From positions 23,315,218 to 23,379,217 of the forward strand of contig OY744525.1 in assembly GCA_963556195.1 (NCBI GenBank): DNA of 64,000 nt, read 5' to 3'. Below the pieces are notes generated by a model. That model was not told the origin of the DNA. It was given only the letters and a program-made list of their open reading frames with translations, and searched no databases. The DNA comes from Sepiola atlantica. Taxonomy: Eukaryota; Mollusca; Cephalopoda; Sepiida; Sepiolidae. A program made the translations under genes and the position numbers. Shown here one piece after another: positions 43,467 through 55,918 of this stretch. The stretch's first letter is position 1; every line of letters starts with the position of its first letter.

Positions 43467-43919
43467 TATAATAAACTAAATTTAGTCCCTTTCTTTAATT
43501 TTGTCATCGATAGCTTTCTTCCTACAAAATCAATATTTGATTCTGGTTTGTCAGTTTTTCTTGTGGATCGTTGCAGCATGTTGTTAAGAAGAATAAAATG
43601 TAATTCAATTTAATTCCTTCAAGAAAATAATTTATCCGAGTTGAAATTATTTTGGTATAGCTGCCATTTCTTTAAAAAAAAAAGCAGGGGAGGTAAGTCT
43701 GCATTCGTCTATACATCATACTTCCCTTTGTTTAGAACAGAAAAATATTTTGAAAAAAAAAGATCTAACTCTGTATTCGTCAATACAGACTTACTTCCTT
43801 TTGTTTGGAACAAAAACAAAATGTTGAAGAATAAAAAAAATAGCATCGTTTACAAAAAGAAAAGCAAAACAAATTGTAAGTGAATACACTACCAGGCAAC
43901 GCCGGATCGGGACAGCTAG
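43463..43919 (+). mobile_element. Helitron-like element HE-2
   Basis: It starts TCTATATAATAAAC, shares the TCGATAGCTTTCTTCCTACA and TTGCAGCATGTTGTTAAGAA body, and ends CCAGGCAACGCCGGATCGGG, ACAG, CTAG (43916-43919) followed by T. The hairpin GGC/GCC stands about 12 bases from the CTAG, the Helitron 3' layout. It directly follows HE-1. Confidence 0.72.
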
Positions 43920-44059
43920 TATTCATTGAAGTAAATGCTAGTATACAACAGTAAGCGCGATGACTCATTTACAGGCAAGAAAGCAGATATAGAAGTTTGG
44001 TGATTATTTACAACAGATGACAGACGTAGACATGGTCCTGCAGTTCATTTAAGCTTATA

Positions 44060-44165
44060 TGGAGATGCCAGAGAAACTGTTCGTTCCATTGGTCAGTGTG
44101 TCCAGATCTGCTTGTCACGCATTGGGCTCCTCAGTCATCAGCGATCCGGCAAAGGATGAATAAAT
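44060..44165 (+). pseudogene. Retroelement protein scraps
   Basis: One frame reads LYGDARETVRSI, similar to gag-like L.GDARE, and then continues CLSRIGLLSHQR, which resembles the CRSRIGL.SH.R C-terminus of some LINE proteins. Too short to assign firmly. Confidence 0.35.
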
Positions 44166-44307
44166 GTATCACCTTTCGTTCGATTTTCGTTCATGAAGCC
44201 AGGCCAATAATAAGAAAGTGTATGTAACTATATGATCTGCTTTCTTTTATACAAACAGTGGATTACATTTTTTATTAGTAAAAATAGAGTACTCAATACT
44301 TACTGAT

Positions 44308-44462
44308 TTGGTATCTGTCTGAAGCAGAAACTATACTATTACTTGTATTCATAATGGAGATTGGTATCTGTTTGTCTGAAGCAGAAACTATACTATTACT
44401 TGTATTCATAATGGAGATTGGTATCTGTTCGTATGAAGTTGAAACTATACTATTACTATCTG
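44308..44462. repeat. Tandem repeat, ~60-bp unit
   Basis: GGTATCTGTTTGTCTGAAGC followed by AGAAACTATACTATTACTTG occurs about three times, the last copy diverged. Confidence 0.88.
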
Positions 44463-44477
44463 TCAATACTCAATTCA

Positions 44478-44650
44478 GGAAGAGTGTAGTATAGTATCTG
44501 TTCTGTTGTCATGAGATCATCCTCTCAGGCATTACCTCCTCACTTTTTATTTTTGGGGGGAGAGTAGTATAGTATCTGTTTTGTTGTCGTGCGACCATCT
44601 TCACAGGCATTATCTCCTCCTTTGAGGGGTGGCAGTGTAGCGTATGTTCG
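44478..44650. repeat. Tandem duplication, ~95-bp unit
   Basis: TAGTATAGTATCTGTTCTGT and CTCAGGCATTACCTCCTC recur as TAGTATAGTATCTGTTTTGT and CACAGGCATTATCTCCTC. Confidence 0.85.
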
Positions 44651-44689
44651 TTTGTCATATATATTAGCAAATATAATACAATAATCCTA

Positions 44690-44958
44690 ATAATAGCCGA
44701 ATCTGCGTAATTTACATAGTAGTCACAGGCAACTTGAAGGCTCCCTTTTTCATTGGCTATTACACTGAGATGTAGGGGAGGGCGCCACTCCTTTCCCAGG
44801 ATTACTCTACTTACCCTTGATCCTCACCTTATAATTCTAAGTGTTTAGCAGAGAGGCATCAAGTACCTTTTTTTTTTAGTTTTTGGTGCGTTTTAACCAA
44901 GGATTGATCCTTGATCTCTCAGCCCATAAGCAAACACGTTAACTATTATGCCAAATAT
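44690..44958 (-). mobile_element. SINE-3, tRNA-derived
   Basis: The minus strand starts TTTGGCATAATAGTTAACGT (A box TGGCATAATAG) and has GGATCAATCCTTGGTT (B box) about 45 bases on. The body runs through TAAGGTGAGGATCAAGGG. Only one copy is in the window, so the 3' limit is approximate. Confidence 0.55.
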
Positions 44959-44964
44959 TTGAAA

Positions 44965-45257
44965 CTAGCTGGTTTCACCCGCTTGCCTGCTCATTCGCTT
45001 AGGAATTTAATTCCTATTCACTAACTCTCTCTCTCTCTCTCATTCATGAGTATTTGAAGCAGGAGTAAGAACAGCTGACAGCTTAAAAACTAAATTCTGA
45101 ATTTTTTACCGGTATCAAGCTTTAAAATAAGCAGCAGCAGCAGCAGCAGCTACTCTTCAAACTATCTTTTTTCACCTTCTTATTCGTTTCCCCCCCCCCT
45201 CTTCATACCGTGAATAGGGCCGGATACACGTACGTTCACTTTTATTATATAAGAAGA
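44965..45257 (-). mobile_element. Helitron-like element HE-4
   Basis: Minus strand: starts A|TCTTCTTATATAATAAAAGT and ends GGTGAAACCAGCTAG followed by T (CTAG at 44965-44968). Both ends fit TC...CTAG between A and T. 293 bp, no coding sequence. Confidence 0.55.
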
Positions 45258-45646
45258 TTAGTGCATTAAAATCGGTTTAGTGTATCACTTAGTTTTAAAA
45301 ATGCAGAAAGGGTTCCTTAGTAGAATGAAATTTATGGTAATTTCGTTATTTTTACTTTGATAATTTTTTTAATGTAAAATTATTTATTCGTTATAATTGA
45401 ATAATTTTTTTTACTGTAAATCTCTTTCATGAAATAATTTATTAAAAAGTAAGGTGTTAAAACATTCCTGATGAGATAACGTTAGATTTTTGAAAAAAAT
45501 TAATGAAATAATTTTTTTTCTTTAAATTGTTTGTCAATGACACAATGTTACTTTCTCTCACTTTCCTTTTCTTCTTCTATTTAATCTTTTTTATCCTCCT
45601 ACTTTTCATTATACCAATATATGATGAAAAAGTATACATGTATTAA
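45258..45646. other. AT-rich, no recognised feature
   Basis: Poly-T and TAAA-rich sequence with no frame or repeat I can name. Confidence 0.3.
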
Positions 45647-46221
45647 TCTAATATATAAAGTCAAGTCAGTCTCTTTCTCGCATTTTGTCGCCAATAGCTT
45701 TCTTCCTACAAAATCATTATTTGATTCTAATACATCAGTTCTTTTGGTGCATCTTTATGTTGGAGGAAGGATTCTACATTATCGACGTTCTAAGTCCCCG
45801 GATATTTGTGAAGTAGAGCCTCAAGGAAGGGTGTGATTTGGTTGTTTTTTTTTTGCGGAGAGGGGGCGCTTGGTTTGATCGTCTTACCGTTTTTTTTTGT
45901 TTTGTTTTTGGTTTGCATTTCAATTATTTTTTTGATAGAGTGGGTTTGGACAAAATGGGTGTTTGTATGATGTTGCAACATATTAAAAACAATAAAATGT
46001 AATTCTATTTAATTCTTTTCAAAAGATACTTCAACCGAGTTGAAATTAATTCTATACAGACGCCATTTAAAAAAAAAGACGTAATTCTTTATTCATTAAT
46101 AGTTACTTCCCTTTGATTCGAACAAAAAATATTTAAAAAAAAAAAAAAAAGAAAGAAACTGCATAGTTAGCAAATTTGCAAGTAATAACACTACCAGGCA
46201 ATGCCGGATCGGTACAGCTAG
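45647..46221 (+). mobile_element. Helitron-like element HE-3
   Basis: It starts A|TCTAATATATAAAGTCAAG, shares TCGCCAATAGCTTTCTTCCT with HE-1 and HE-2, and ends CCAGGCAATGCCGGATCGGT, ACAG, CTAG (46218-46221) plus T. Compared with HE-2 it carries an extra stretch at about 45790-45960. No helicase. Confidence 0.72.
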
Positions 46222-46256
46222 TACAACAACAATAATAATAATAATGATGATAATAA

Positions 46257-46350
46257 CTAGCAGGGAGTTGCCCGGCGCCATAAAAGGCAAAATAGAAGAA
46301 ATTAAATAGTGTGTATAACATTTTTATATTAAAACTTCTCTTTCTCTCTT
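46257..46350 (-). mobile_element. Helitron-like 3' end
   Basis: Minus strand GGCGCCGGGCAACTCCCTG then CTAG (46257-46260) plus T. The sequence inward matches 15640-15730 and 19014-19090. Confidence 0.55.
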
Positions 46351-47212
46351 TTTCTTTCTATCGTCCCCATTATTCCTCTCTTTGTCCTCCACCCAGCAGT
46401 GTTTTAATATGTTGAAAAAAAATCTCGGGCGATCCCATCTTCTTAAAAAGGGGTGTCAGAGCTAGACACAGGTAGGTAGGTAGACGCTCGCATATTAATA
46501 TATAGATAATTGCTATTTGGTTCACTATAATCTTACAAACCGTTTCTCTGTGTAAATGAATCTGTTCAGTTTGACAAATTTGAAATCCGCCTTTTTATAT
46601 ACTTAAATGAATAAATGCGAAAGTTGAACACATTTCTCGCACTAACAGCAAAGTCAGTCAAAACGCCGTATTTCAAGTTTATTCTATTTTAGACAATAGA
46701 CGAATCATCTTTTTTTTTATATACGATATCAGTCACAAGGTTAACTAATTTGCATATTGATTTTGACAAGGACGTTTTATTAATTGACTATTTGTTATTG
46801 CTTTTTTAATTTTTAAATTCAGTGATAGTTTTGCTTTTAGTATAACAAATGGTTCTGTTTCGCAATATTGTTTTATTTGCTGGACAAATACTTAGTATTT
46901 GTGTTCAAATATTTTCTTTAGGCAGACTGACTTGATTGAGGGTTGCAATATATTTCTAAATTGTAAGAGAAAAGGCAAATTAATGTCTTTCTTTTTTGTT
47001 TCTTTAGTGATCGAATTTAAAAGATAAAAACCAAAATGTTAATGTCTATCTATCTATATGAATAATTAAAAAAGATTTTGTTTCGTGTTTACAACGAAGT
47101 TATAAATGACATGTTTTTTTTATTTTTGATTAATGTTTAAAGCATTTCAAGTAGCCAACTTTGCATAGCAATAACGAGTCAGCGAAGGCAACTCGTGTAA
47201 AATAAAATCTTT
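46351..47212. other. AT-rich, no recognised feature
   Basis: Leads into the long minisatellite. No frame longer than chance. Confidence 0.3.
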
Positions 47213-50200
47213 TTGTTTTAAGTCATTATTTAATATGAATTATTTTTATGTAGTTTTTAATGATGGAAATGTCGTTATTTAATATGAATTATTTTGATGT
47301 AGTTTTTAATGATGGAAAAGTCGTTATTTAATATGAATTATTTTGATGTAGTTTTTAAAGATGGAAAAGTCGTTATTTAATATGAATTATTTTGATGTAG
47401 TTTTTAATGATGGAAATGTCGTTATTTAATATGAACTATTTTGATGTAGTTTTTAATGATGGAAAAGTCGTTATTTAATATGAACTATTTTGATGTAGTT
47501 TTAATGATAGAAAAGTTGTTATTTAATATGAATTATTTTGATGTAGTTTTAATGATGGAAAAGTTGTTATTTAATATGAACTATTTTGATGTAGTTTGAA
47601 ATGATGGAAAAGTCATTATTTAATATGAATTATTTTGATGTAGTTTTTAATGATGGAAAAGTCGTTATTTAATATGAATTATTTTGATGTAGTTTTTAAT
47701 GATGGAAAAGTTGTTATTTAATATGAACTATTTTGATGTACTTTTTAATGATGGAAAAGTCGTTATTTAATATGAATTATTTTGATGAAGTTTTTAATGA
47801 TGGAAAAGTCGTTATTTAATATGAACTATTTTGATGTACTTTTTAATGATGGAAAAGTCATTATTTAATATGAATTATTTTGATGTAGTTTTTAATGATG
47901 GAAAAGTCGTTATTTAATATGAACTATTTTGATGTAGTTTTTAATGATTGAAAAGTCGTTATTTAATATAGAAAATTTTGATATTGTTTTTAATGATGGA
48001 AAAGTTGTAATTTAATATGAACTATTTTGATGTAGTTTTTAATGATAGAAAAGATGTTATTTAATAGGAATTATTTTTATGTAGTTTTTAATGATGGAAA
48101 AGTCGTTATTTAATATGAACTATTTTTATGAAGTTTTTAATGATGGAAAAGTCGTTATTAAATATGAATTATTTTGATGTAGTTTTTAATGATGGAAAAG
48201 TCGTTATTTAATATGAACTATTTTTATGGGTTTATTCATGATAGAAAAGTCGTTATTTAATATGAATTATTTTGATGTAGTTTTTAATAATAGAAAAGTC
48301 GTTATTTAATATGAATTATTTTGATGTAGTTTTGTATGATGCAAAAGTGGTTATTTAATATGAATTATTTTCATGTCGTTTTTAATGATGGAAAAGTCGT
48401 TATTTAATATGAATTATTTTGATGTAGTTTTAATGATCGAAAAGTCAAATAACGACTTTAAAATGAACTATTTTGATGTAGTTTTTGATGATGGAAAAGT
48501 CGTTATTAAATATGAATAATTTTGATATAGTTTTTAATGATGGAAAAGTTGTTATTTAATATGAACTATTTTGATGTAGTTTTTAATGATAGAAAAGTTG
48601 TTATTTAATATGAATTATTTTGATGTAGTTTTTAATGATGGAAAAGTCGTTATTTAATATGAACTATTTTTATGTAGTTTTTAATAATAGAAAAGTCGTT
48701 ATTTTATATGAATTATTTTGATGTAGTTTTTAATGATGGAAAAGTCGTTATTTAATATGAACTATTTTGATGAAGTTCTTAATGATGGAAAAGTCGTTAT
48801 TTTATATGAACTATTTTGATGTAGTTTTTAATGATGGAAAAGTCGGTATTTAATATGAACTATTTTTATGTAGTTTTTAATGATGGAAAAGTCATTATTT
48901 AATATGAATTATTTTGATGTAGTTTTTAATGATGGAAAAGTCGTTATTTAATATGAACTATTTTGATGTAGTTTTTAATGATTGAAAAGTCGTTATTTAA
49001 TATAGAAAATTTTGATATTGTTTTTAATGATGGAAAAGTTGTAATTTAATATGAACTATTTTGATGTAGTTTTTAATGATAGAAAAGATGTTATTTAATA
49101 GGAATTATTTTTATGTAGTTTTTAATGATGGAAAAGTCGTTATTTAATATGAACTATTTTTATGAAGTTTTTAATGATGGAAAAGTCGTTATTAAATATG
49201 AATTATTTTGATGTAGTTTTTAATGATGGAAAAGTCGTTATTTAATATGAACTATTTTTATGGGTTTATTCATGATAGAAAAGTCGTTATTTAATATGAA
49301 TTATTTTGATGTAGTTTTTAATAATAGAAAAGTCGTTATTTAATATGAATTATTTTGATGTAGTTTTGTATGATGCAAAAGTGGTTATTTAATATGAATT
49401 ATTTTCATGTCGTTTTTAATGATGGAAAAGTCGTTATTTAATATGAATTATTTTGATGTAGTTTTAATGATCGAAAAGTCAAATAACGACTTTAAAATGA
49501 ACTATTTTGATGTAGTTTTTGATGATGGAAAAGTCGTTATTAAATATGAATAATTTTGATATAGTTTTTAATGATGGAAAAGTTGTTATTTAATATGAAC
49601 TATTTTGATGTAGTTTTTAATGATAGAAAAGTTGTTATTTAATATGAATTATTTTGATGTAGTTTTTAATGATGGAAAAGTCGTTATTTAATATGAACTA
49701 TTTTTATGTAGTTTTTAATAATAGAAAAGTCGTTATTTTATATGAATTATTTTGATGTAGTTTTTAATGATGGAAAAGTCGTTATTTAATATGAACTATT
49801 TTGATGAAGTTCTTAATGATGGAAAAGTCGTTATTTTATATGAACTATTTTGATGTAGTTTTGTATGATGGAAAAGTGGTTATTTAATATGAATTATTTT
49901 CATGTCGTTTTTAATAATGGAAAAGTCGTTATTTAATATGAATTATTTTGATGTAGTTTTAATGATGGAAAAGTCGTTATTTAATAGGAACTATTTTTAT
50001 GGGTTTATTCATGATAGAAAAGTCGTTATTTAATATGAATTATTTTGATGTAGTTTTTAATAATAGGAAAGTCGTTATTTAATATGAATTATTTTGATGT
50101 AGTTTTGTATGATGGAAAAGTAGTTATTTAATATGAATTATTTTCATGTAGTTTTTAATGATGAAAAAGTCGTTATTTAATATGAATTATTTTGATGTAG

Positions 50201-53200
50201 TTTTAATGATGGAACAGTCGTTATTTAATATGACATATTTTGTTGTTGTTTTTATTGATGGAAAAGTCGTTATTTCCTACGAATTATTTTGATGTAGTTT
50301 TTAATGATAGAAAAGTCGTTATTTAATATCAACTATTTTGATGTAGTTTTTAATGATGGAAAAGTCGTTATTTATTATAAATTATTTTGATGTGGTTTTT
50401 AATGATAGAAAAGTCGTTATTTAATATGAATTATTTTCATGTAGTTTGAAATGATGGAAAAGTTATTTAATATGAACTATTTTGATGTAGTTTTTAATGA
50501 TGGAACAGTCGTTATTTAATATGAATAATTTTGATGTAGTTTTTAATGATGGAAAAGTTGTTATTTAATATGCACTATTTTAATGTAGTTTTTAATGATA
50601 GAAAAGTCGGTATTTAATATGAATTATTTTAATGTAGTTTTTAATGAATGGAAAAATTGTTATTTAATATGAATTATTTTGATGTAGTTCTTAATGATGG
50701 AAAAGTAGTTATTTAATATGAACTATTTTGATGGGTTTTTTTATGATGGAAAAGTCGTTATTCAATATTAATTATTTTGATGTAGTTTTTATTCATGGAA
50801 AAGTCGTTATTAAATATGAATTATTTTGATGTGGTTTTTAATGATAGAAAAATTCGTTATTTGATATGAACTATTTTGATGGGTTTTTTGATGATGGAAA
50901 AGTCGTTATTTAATTCGAATTATTTTCAGGTAGTTTTTATTGATGGAAATCTCGTTATTTAATATAAATTATTTTGATGTAGTTTTTAATGCTAGAAAAG
51001 TCTTTATTTAATATGAAGTATTTGGTGTAGTTCTTAATGATAGAAAAGTCGTTATTTAATACGAATTATTTTGATGTAGTTTTTATTGATGGAAAAGTTG
51101 TGATTTAATATGAATTATTTGCATGTACTTTTTATTAATGGAAAAGTCCTGATTTAGAATGAATTATTTTTATGTAGTTTTTAATAATAGAAAAGTCGTT
51201 ATTTAATATGAATTATTTCTATGTAGTTTTAATGATGGAAGAGTCGTTATTTAATATGAATTATTTTTATGTAGTGTTTAATGATGGAAAATTCGTTATT
51301 TAATATGAATTATTTTGATGATGTTCTTAATGATGGAAAAGTCGTTATTTAATATGAAATATTTTGATGTAGTTTTTAATAATGGAAAAGTCGTTATTTA
51401 ATATGAATTATTTTAACGTAGTTTTTAATGATGGAAAAATCGTTATTTAATATGAACTATTTGATGTAGTTTTTAATGATGGAAAAGTCGTTATTTAATA
51501 TGAATTATTTTGATATAGTTTTTAATGATGGAAAAGTTGTTATTTAATATGAATTATTTTGATGTAGTTTTTAATGATGGACAAATCGTTATTTAATATG
51601 AATTATTTTGATGTAGTTCTTAATGATGGAAAAGTCGTTATTTTATATGCATTATTTTGATGTGGTTTTTAATGATAAAAAAGTCGTTATTTAATACGAA
51701 TTATTTTGATGTAGTTTTTAAAGATGGAAAAGTCGTTATTAAATATTAATAATTTTGATGTAGTTTTTAATTATGGAAAAGTTGTTATATAATATGAATT
51801 ATTGTAATGTAGTTTTTAATGATGGAAATGTCGTACTTTAATATGAATTATTTTGATGTAGTTCTTAATGATGGAAAAGTTATTTAATATGAACTATTTT
51901 GATGAAGTTTTTAATGATGGAAAAGTCGTTATTTAATATGAATTATTTTGATGTAGTTCTTAATGATGGAAAAGTCGTTATTTAATATGAACTGTTTTAA
52001 TTTGTTTTTAATGATAGAAAAGTCGTTATTTAATAGTAATTGTTTGATGTAGTTTTTAATTATGGAAAAGTTGTTATATAATATGAATTATTGTAATGTA
52101 GTTTTTAATGATGGAAATGTCGTACTTTAATATGAATTATTTTGATGTAGTTCTTAATGATGGAAAAGTTATTTAATATGAACTATTTAGATGAAGTTTT
52201 TAATGATTGAAATGTCGGTATTTAATATGAACTATTTTGATATAGTTTTTAATGATGGAAATGTCGTTATTTAATATGAACTATTTTGATGTAGTTTTAA
52301 TGATGGAAAAGTCCTTATTTAATATTAATTATTTTGATGTAGTTTTTAATGATGGAAAAGTCGTTATTTAATATAAATTATTTTGATGTGGTTTTTAATG
52401 ATGGAAAAGTCGTTATTCGATATGAACTATTTTGATGTAGTTTTTAATGATGGAAATGTCGTTATTTAATATGAATTATTTTGATGTAGTTTTTAATGAT
52501 ATAAAAGTCGTTATTTAATACAAATTATTTTGATGTAGTTTTTAAAGATGGAAAAGTCGTTATTTAATATGAATTATTTTGATGTAGTTTTTAATGATTG
52601 AAAAGATGTTATTTAATATGAACTATTTTGATGTAGTTTTTATTGATGGAAAAGTCGTTATTAAATATGAATTATTTTGATGTAGTTTTTAATGATGGAA
52701 AAGTCGTTATTTAATATGAACTGTTTTAATGTTGTTTTTAATGATAGAAAAGTCGTTATTAAATATGAATTATTTGATGTAGTTTTTAATGATTGAAATG
52801 TCGGTATTTAATATGAATTATTTTGATGTAGTTTTAAATGATGGAAAAGTCGTTATTTAATATGAATTATTTTGATGTAGTTTTTAATGATGGAAAAGTC
52901 GTTATTTAATATGAACTGTTTTAATGTTGTTTTTAATGATAGGAAAGTCGTTATTTAATAGTAATTATTCGATGTAGTTTTTAATGATTGAAATGTCGGT
53001 ATTTAATATGAACTATTTTGATATAGTTTTTAATGATGGAAATGTCGTTATTTAATATGAATTATTTTGATGTAGTTTTTAATGATGGAAAAGTCGTTAT
53101 TAAATATAAATTTATTTGATGTAGTTTTTAATGAGTGAAAAGTCGTGATTTTATATGAATTATTTTGATGTAGCTTTTAATGATGGAAAAGTTGTTATTT

Positions 53201-53668
53201 AACATAACTTATTTTGATGTAGTTTTTAATGATGGAAAAGTTGTTATTTAATATGAAATATTTTGATGTAGTTTTTAATTATGGAAATGTTGTTATATAA
53301 TATGAACTATTTTGGTGTAGTTGGAAATGATGGAAATGTTATTTAATATAACTTATTTTCATGTAGTTTTTAATGATAGAAAAGTCGTTATTTAATATGA
53401 ATTATTTTGATGTAGTTTTACATGATAGAAAAGTTGTTATTTTATATAACTTATTTTGATGTAGTTTTTAATGATGGAAAAGTCGTTATTTAATAGTAAC
53501 TATTTTGGTGTAGTTTTTAATGATGGAAAAGTCGTTATTTAATATGAATTATTTTGATGTAGTTTTTATGATGGAAAAGTCGTTATTTAATATAACTTAT
53601 TGTGATGTAGTTTTTAATGATGGAAAAGTCGTTATTTTATATAACTTATTTTGATGTAGTTTTTAAAT
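47213..53668. repeat. 49-bp minisatellite, ~130 units
   Basis: Tandem array of a unit of the form TGAATTATTTTGATGTAGTT plus TTTAATGATGGAAAAGTCGT and TATTTAATA. Units toward the right end are more diverged, often losing several bases. A block of about 990 bp at about 47837-48828 is repeated almost unchanged at 48871-49862 (offset 1034 bases, 21 units): marker variants GAAAATTTTGATATTG (47971 and 49005) and TCGAAAAGTCAAATAACGAC (48437 and 49471) recur at that distance. There is no coding capacity. Confidence 0.98.
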
Positions 53669-53852
53669 TTTAGTAAATTTGCTTTTAAGTTATCTTATTT
53701 ATTTATGAAAATTTGAACAGGTTTATTTCTTAGCAATCATTTTCTTATACAATTTGGGCAATTATTTATTAGCAATTTTCTTTCAGCCTGTAATCTATAA
53801 CATTGTATAAAAACTGAGGTTGTAACTACGGAAGCTTTATTCAACTATGTCT
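53669..53852. other. Flank of minisatellite, no recognised feature
   Basis: AT-rich spacer between the array and SINE-1. Confidence 0.3.
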
Positions 53853-54065
53853 GTGGAGGGGGTGACGATGGCTAAGTGATTAACGACACGGACTGACAAC
53901 CTGGGTGTGCCAAGTTCGAATCCAGTTCAATGCACAGAAACACTTTTACTTAGGATGTTTGCAACTTTCACGTGGTCCCACCTGTAAGTACTCGAGGTCT
54001 TTCTAGAAAGAAATCTAAATAGTTAGATATCTGGGGAAACCAATGCCACCAATAGAATTCTCTAA
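53853..54065 (+). mobile_element. SINE-1, tRNA-derived (plus copy)
   Basis: GGTGACGATGGCTAAGTGAT contains the A box (TGGCTAAGTG) and AAGTTCGAATCCAGTT the B box, 45 bases apart. The body CTTAGGATGTTTGCAACTTT and CACGTGGTCCCACCTG matches the copy at 4490-4665. It would be transcribed by RNA polymerase III and moved by a LINE partner; which LINE is unknown. Confidence 0.85.
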
Positions 54066-54121
54066 TTCATACGAAATGAATGAATGAGCTATTGCTGTAG
54101 GAGAGTTATATGTACACTCCT

Positions 54122-54860
54122 AACTCCCAAAACTCTAACCCTAAAACCCCAAAACCCTAACCCCAAAACCCTAACCCTAACCCCCCAAAACCCTAACCCT
54201 AACCCCTAAAACCCTAACCCCAAAACTCTTAATTTAACTCTAACCCTACCCCAAAACGCTTACTTTAACCCTAACCCTACCCCAAAACTCTTACTTTAAC
54301 CCTAACACTAACCCAAAACCCTAACCCTACCTCAAAAACACTAACCCTAACCCCAAAACCCTAACCCCAAAACCCTAAAACTAAAACCCTAACCCCAAAA
54401 CCCTAACCCCAAAATCCTAACCTTAACCCCAAAACCCTAACCCCAAAACCCTACCCCCCAAACCCTAACCCTAACCCCAAAGCCCTAACCCCAATCTTAA
54501 AACCCTAACCCTAAAACAAAAACTCTTACTTTAACCCTTACCCTACCCCAAAACTCTTACTTTAACCCTAACCCTACTCCAAAACCCTAACCCCCAAACT
54601 CTTACTTTAACCCTAACCCCAAAACCCTAATCCCAAAACCCTAACCCCAAAACTCTTACTTTAACCCTAACCTTACCCTAAAACTCTTACCCTAACCCTA
54701 ATCCAAAAACCCTTACTTTAACCTTAACCCTACTTCAAAATCCTAACCATAACTCTAACCCCAAAACCCTATCCCTAACCTCAATCCCAAAACCCTATCC
54801 CTAACCTCAATCCCAAAACCCTAACCCTAACCCCCTAACCATAATCCCAAAACCCTTACA
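54122..54860. repeat. Degenerate telomere-like array (CCCTAA mixed with CCCCAAAA)
   Basis: About 740 bases of CCCTAACCCTAACC alternating with CCCTAACCCCAAAA, plus CTTACTTTAACCCTAACCC variants. The G-rich strand is TTAGGG mixed with TTTTGGGG. TTAGGG is the usual animal telomere repeat. The array is interstitial, imperfect and flanked by ordinary sequence. A short relative lies at 38820-38845. Confidence 0.92.
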
Positions 54861-55190
54861 TCAAAATGCCTGAATTCCCTAATTCTGTCTATGATCATAT
54901 TTTTATCTGCCTTGACAACCTTTTTCCACACAGCCACTCATCCTTCAGCGCTGTTTTCTGAGCTTCTGACCTCAGCCCTTCCCATAACAAGTACAAATCG
55001 GTTTTGGCCATGAGAACACAGTGTCATATATCTCTTGTTCGTTTGTTTTTTTGTTTTTTTCTGGTATTTTAATAAAAAATACAATTAATGGCTATCTATG
55101 ATTTTAGAAGCGTCGTGTTTCGTTTTTATTCTTTTCAACCCTCTAAACACTCTTTTGGGGCCCTGGCCACCTTGCTATACACCCATATAT
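54861..55190. other. No recognised feature
   Basis: Mixed-composition spacer. Confidence 0.3.
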
Positions 55191-55560
55191 ACAGGATGAT
55201 TGGAAAGTAAATTATGCTCGTAATTTATTACTGAAATATATTTCTTACAAGAAATGAATATAAAGAAAGTGTATAGCATGAGGGTTTTATTTAGAATTTG
55301 ATATAGGTGCTAGCATTCGCCACCAGCTTAAGCCGCCTGGGATCCGCATCAACTGATCTCACAAGGAATTCTATTTTTCTTATCTCATGAGTCAAAACTT
55401 AAAAACATTAAAGGATGAGGGTTAATGAGATGGATAGATTGACAGTTGAATGATGATGAATACTATGAGAGGATTGAAAATTTCTTCATGCCACCCACTC
55501 AAAACAGACCCAGAGAACAGCAATTCTTCCCCCTTTGCCAGGAATGGATTGGCATTATTT
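55191..55560 (-). mobile_element. Composite TIR-like end plus LINE-B tail, uninterrupted copy
   Basis: ACAGGATGATTGGAAAGTAA, then AAAGTGTATAGCATGAGGGT, and on the minus strand the LINE-B tail words CATAGTATTCATCATC and CATTAACCCTCATC. Colinear with 41417-41870 but without the LINE-A piece. Confidence 0.7.
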
Positions 55561-55784
55561 GAGATGTGGATATCTGAGTAACTCCATATCCTTTTAAAAC
55601 AAAATTAAATAGATAAGAGGGTGGTGTAGTTTGCTTGAAGCATTGTGTGTAATATATAAGTAGTTTATTCAAAGGCTCTAACAATGCAGGAATATATCGG
55701 GGATTGTAAAAAATAAATATAAAGTGATTAAAAAAAAAAATCAAATCTTACTCTCCTCGATCACTAGACTCTTATGTGACGCCG

Positions 55785-55918
55785 GACTTTCATGATATTT
55801 CAGGGATATGGCCCCTTTGTCAAGTACTTATATTTCTTTGCCCAAGAGGTCTCTCTGTCATGGCAAAGCAGTAGAAACACTTGACAAAGGGGTGATATAC
55901 CCGAAATATCATGAAATT
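55785..55918. mobile_element. Foldback with two TTGACAA...GAAA hammerhead-like cores
   Basis: CATGATATTTCAGGGATATG and CATATACCCGAAATATCATG-like sequence form the arms. Each arm encodes TTGACAAAGGGG, a G-rich/C-rich hairpin, and GAAATATCATG (about 55830 to 55795 minus, 55880 to 55915 plus). Relative to CTGANGA, C3 and G8 are changed. Confidence 0.6.
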
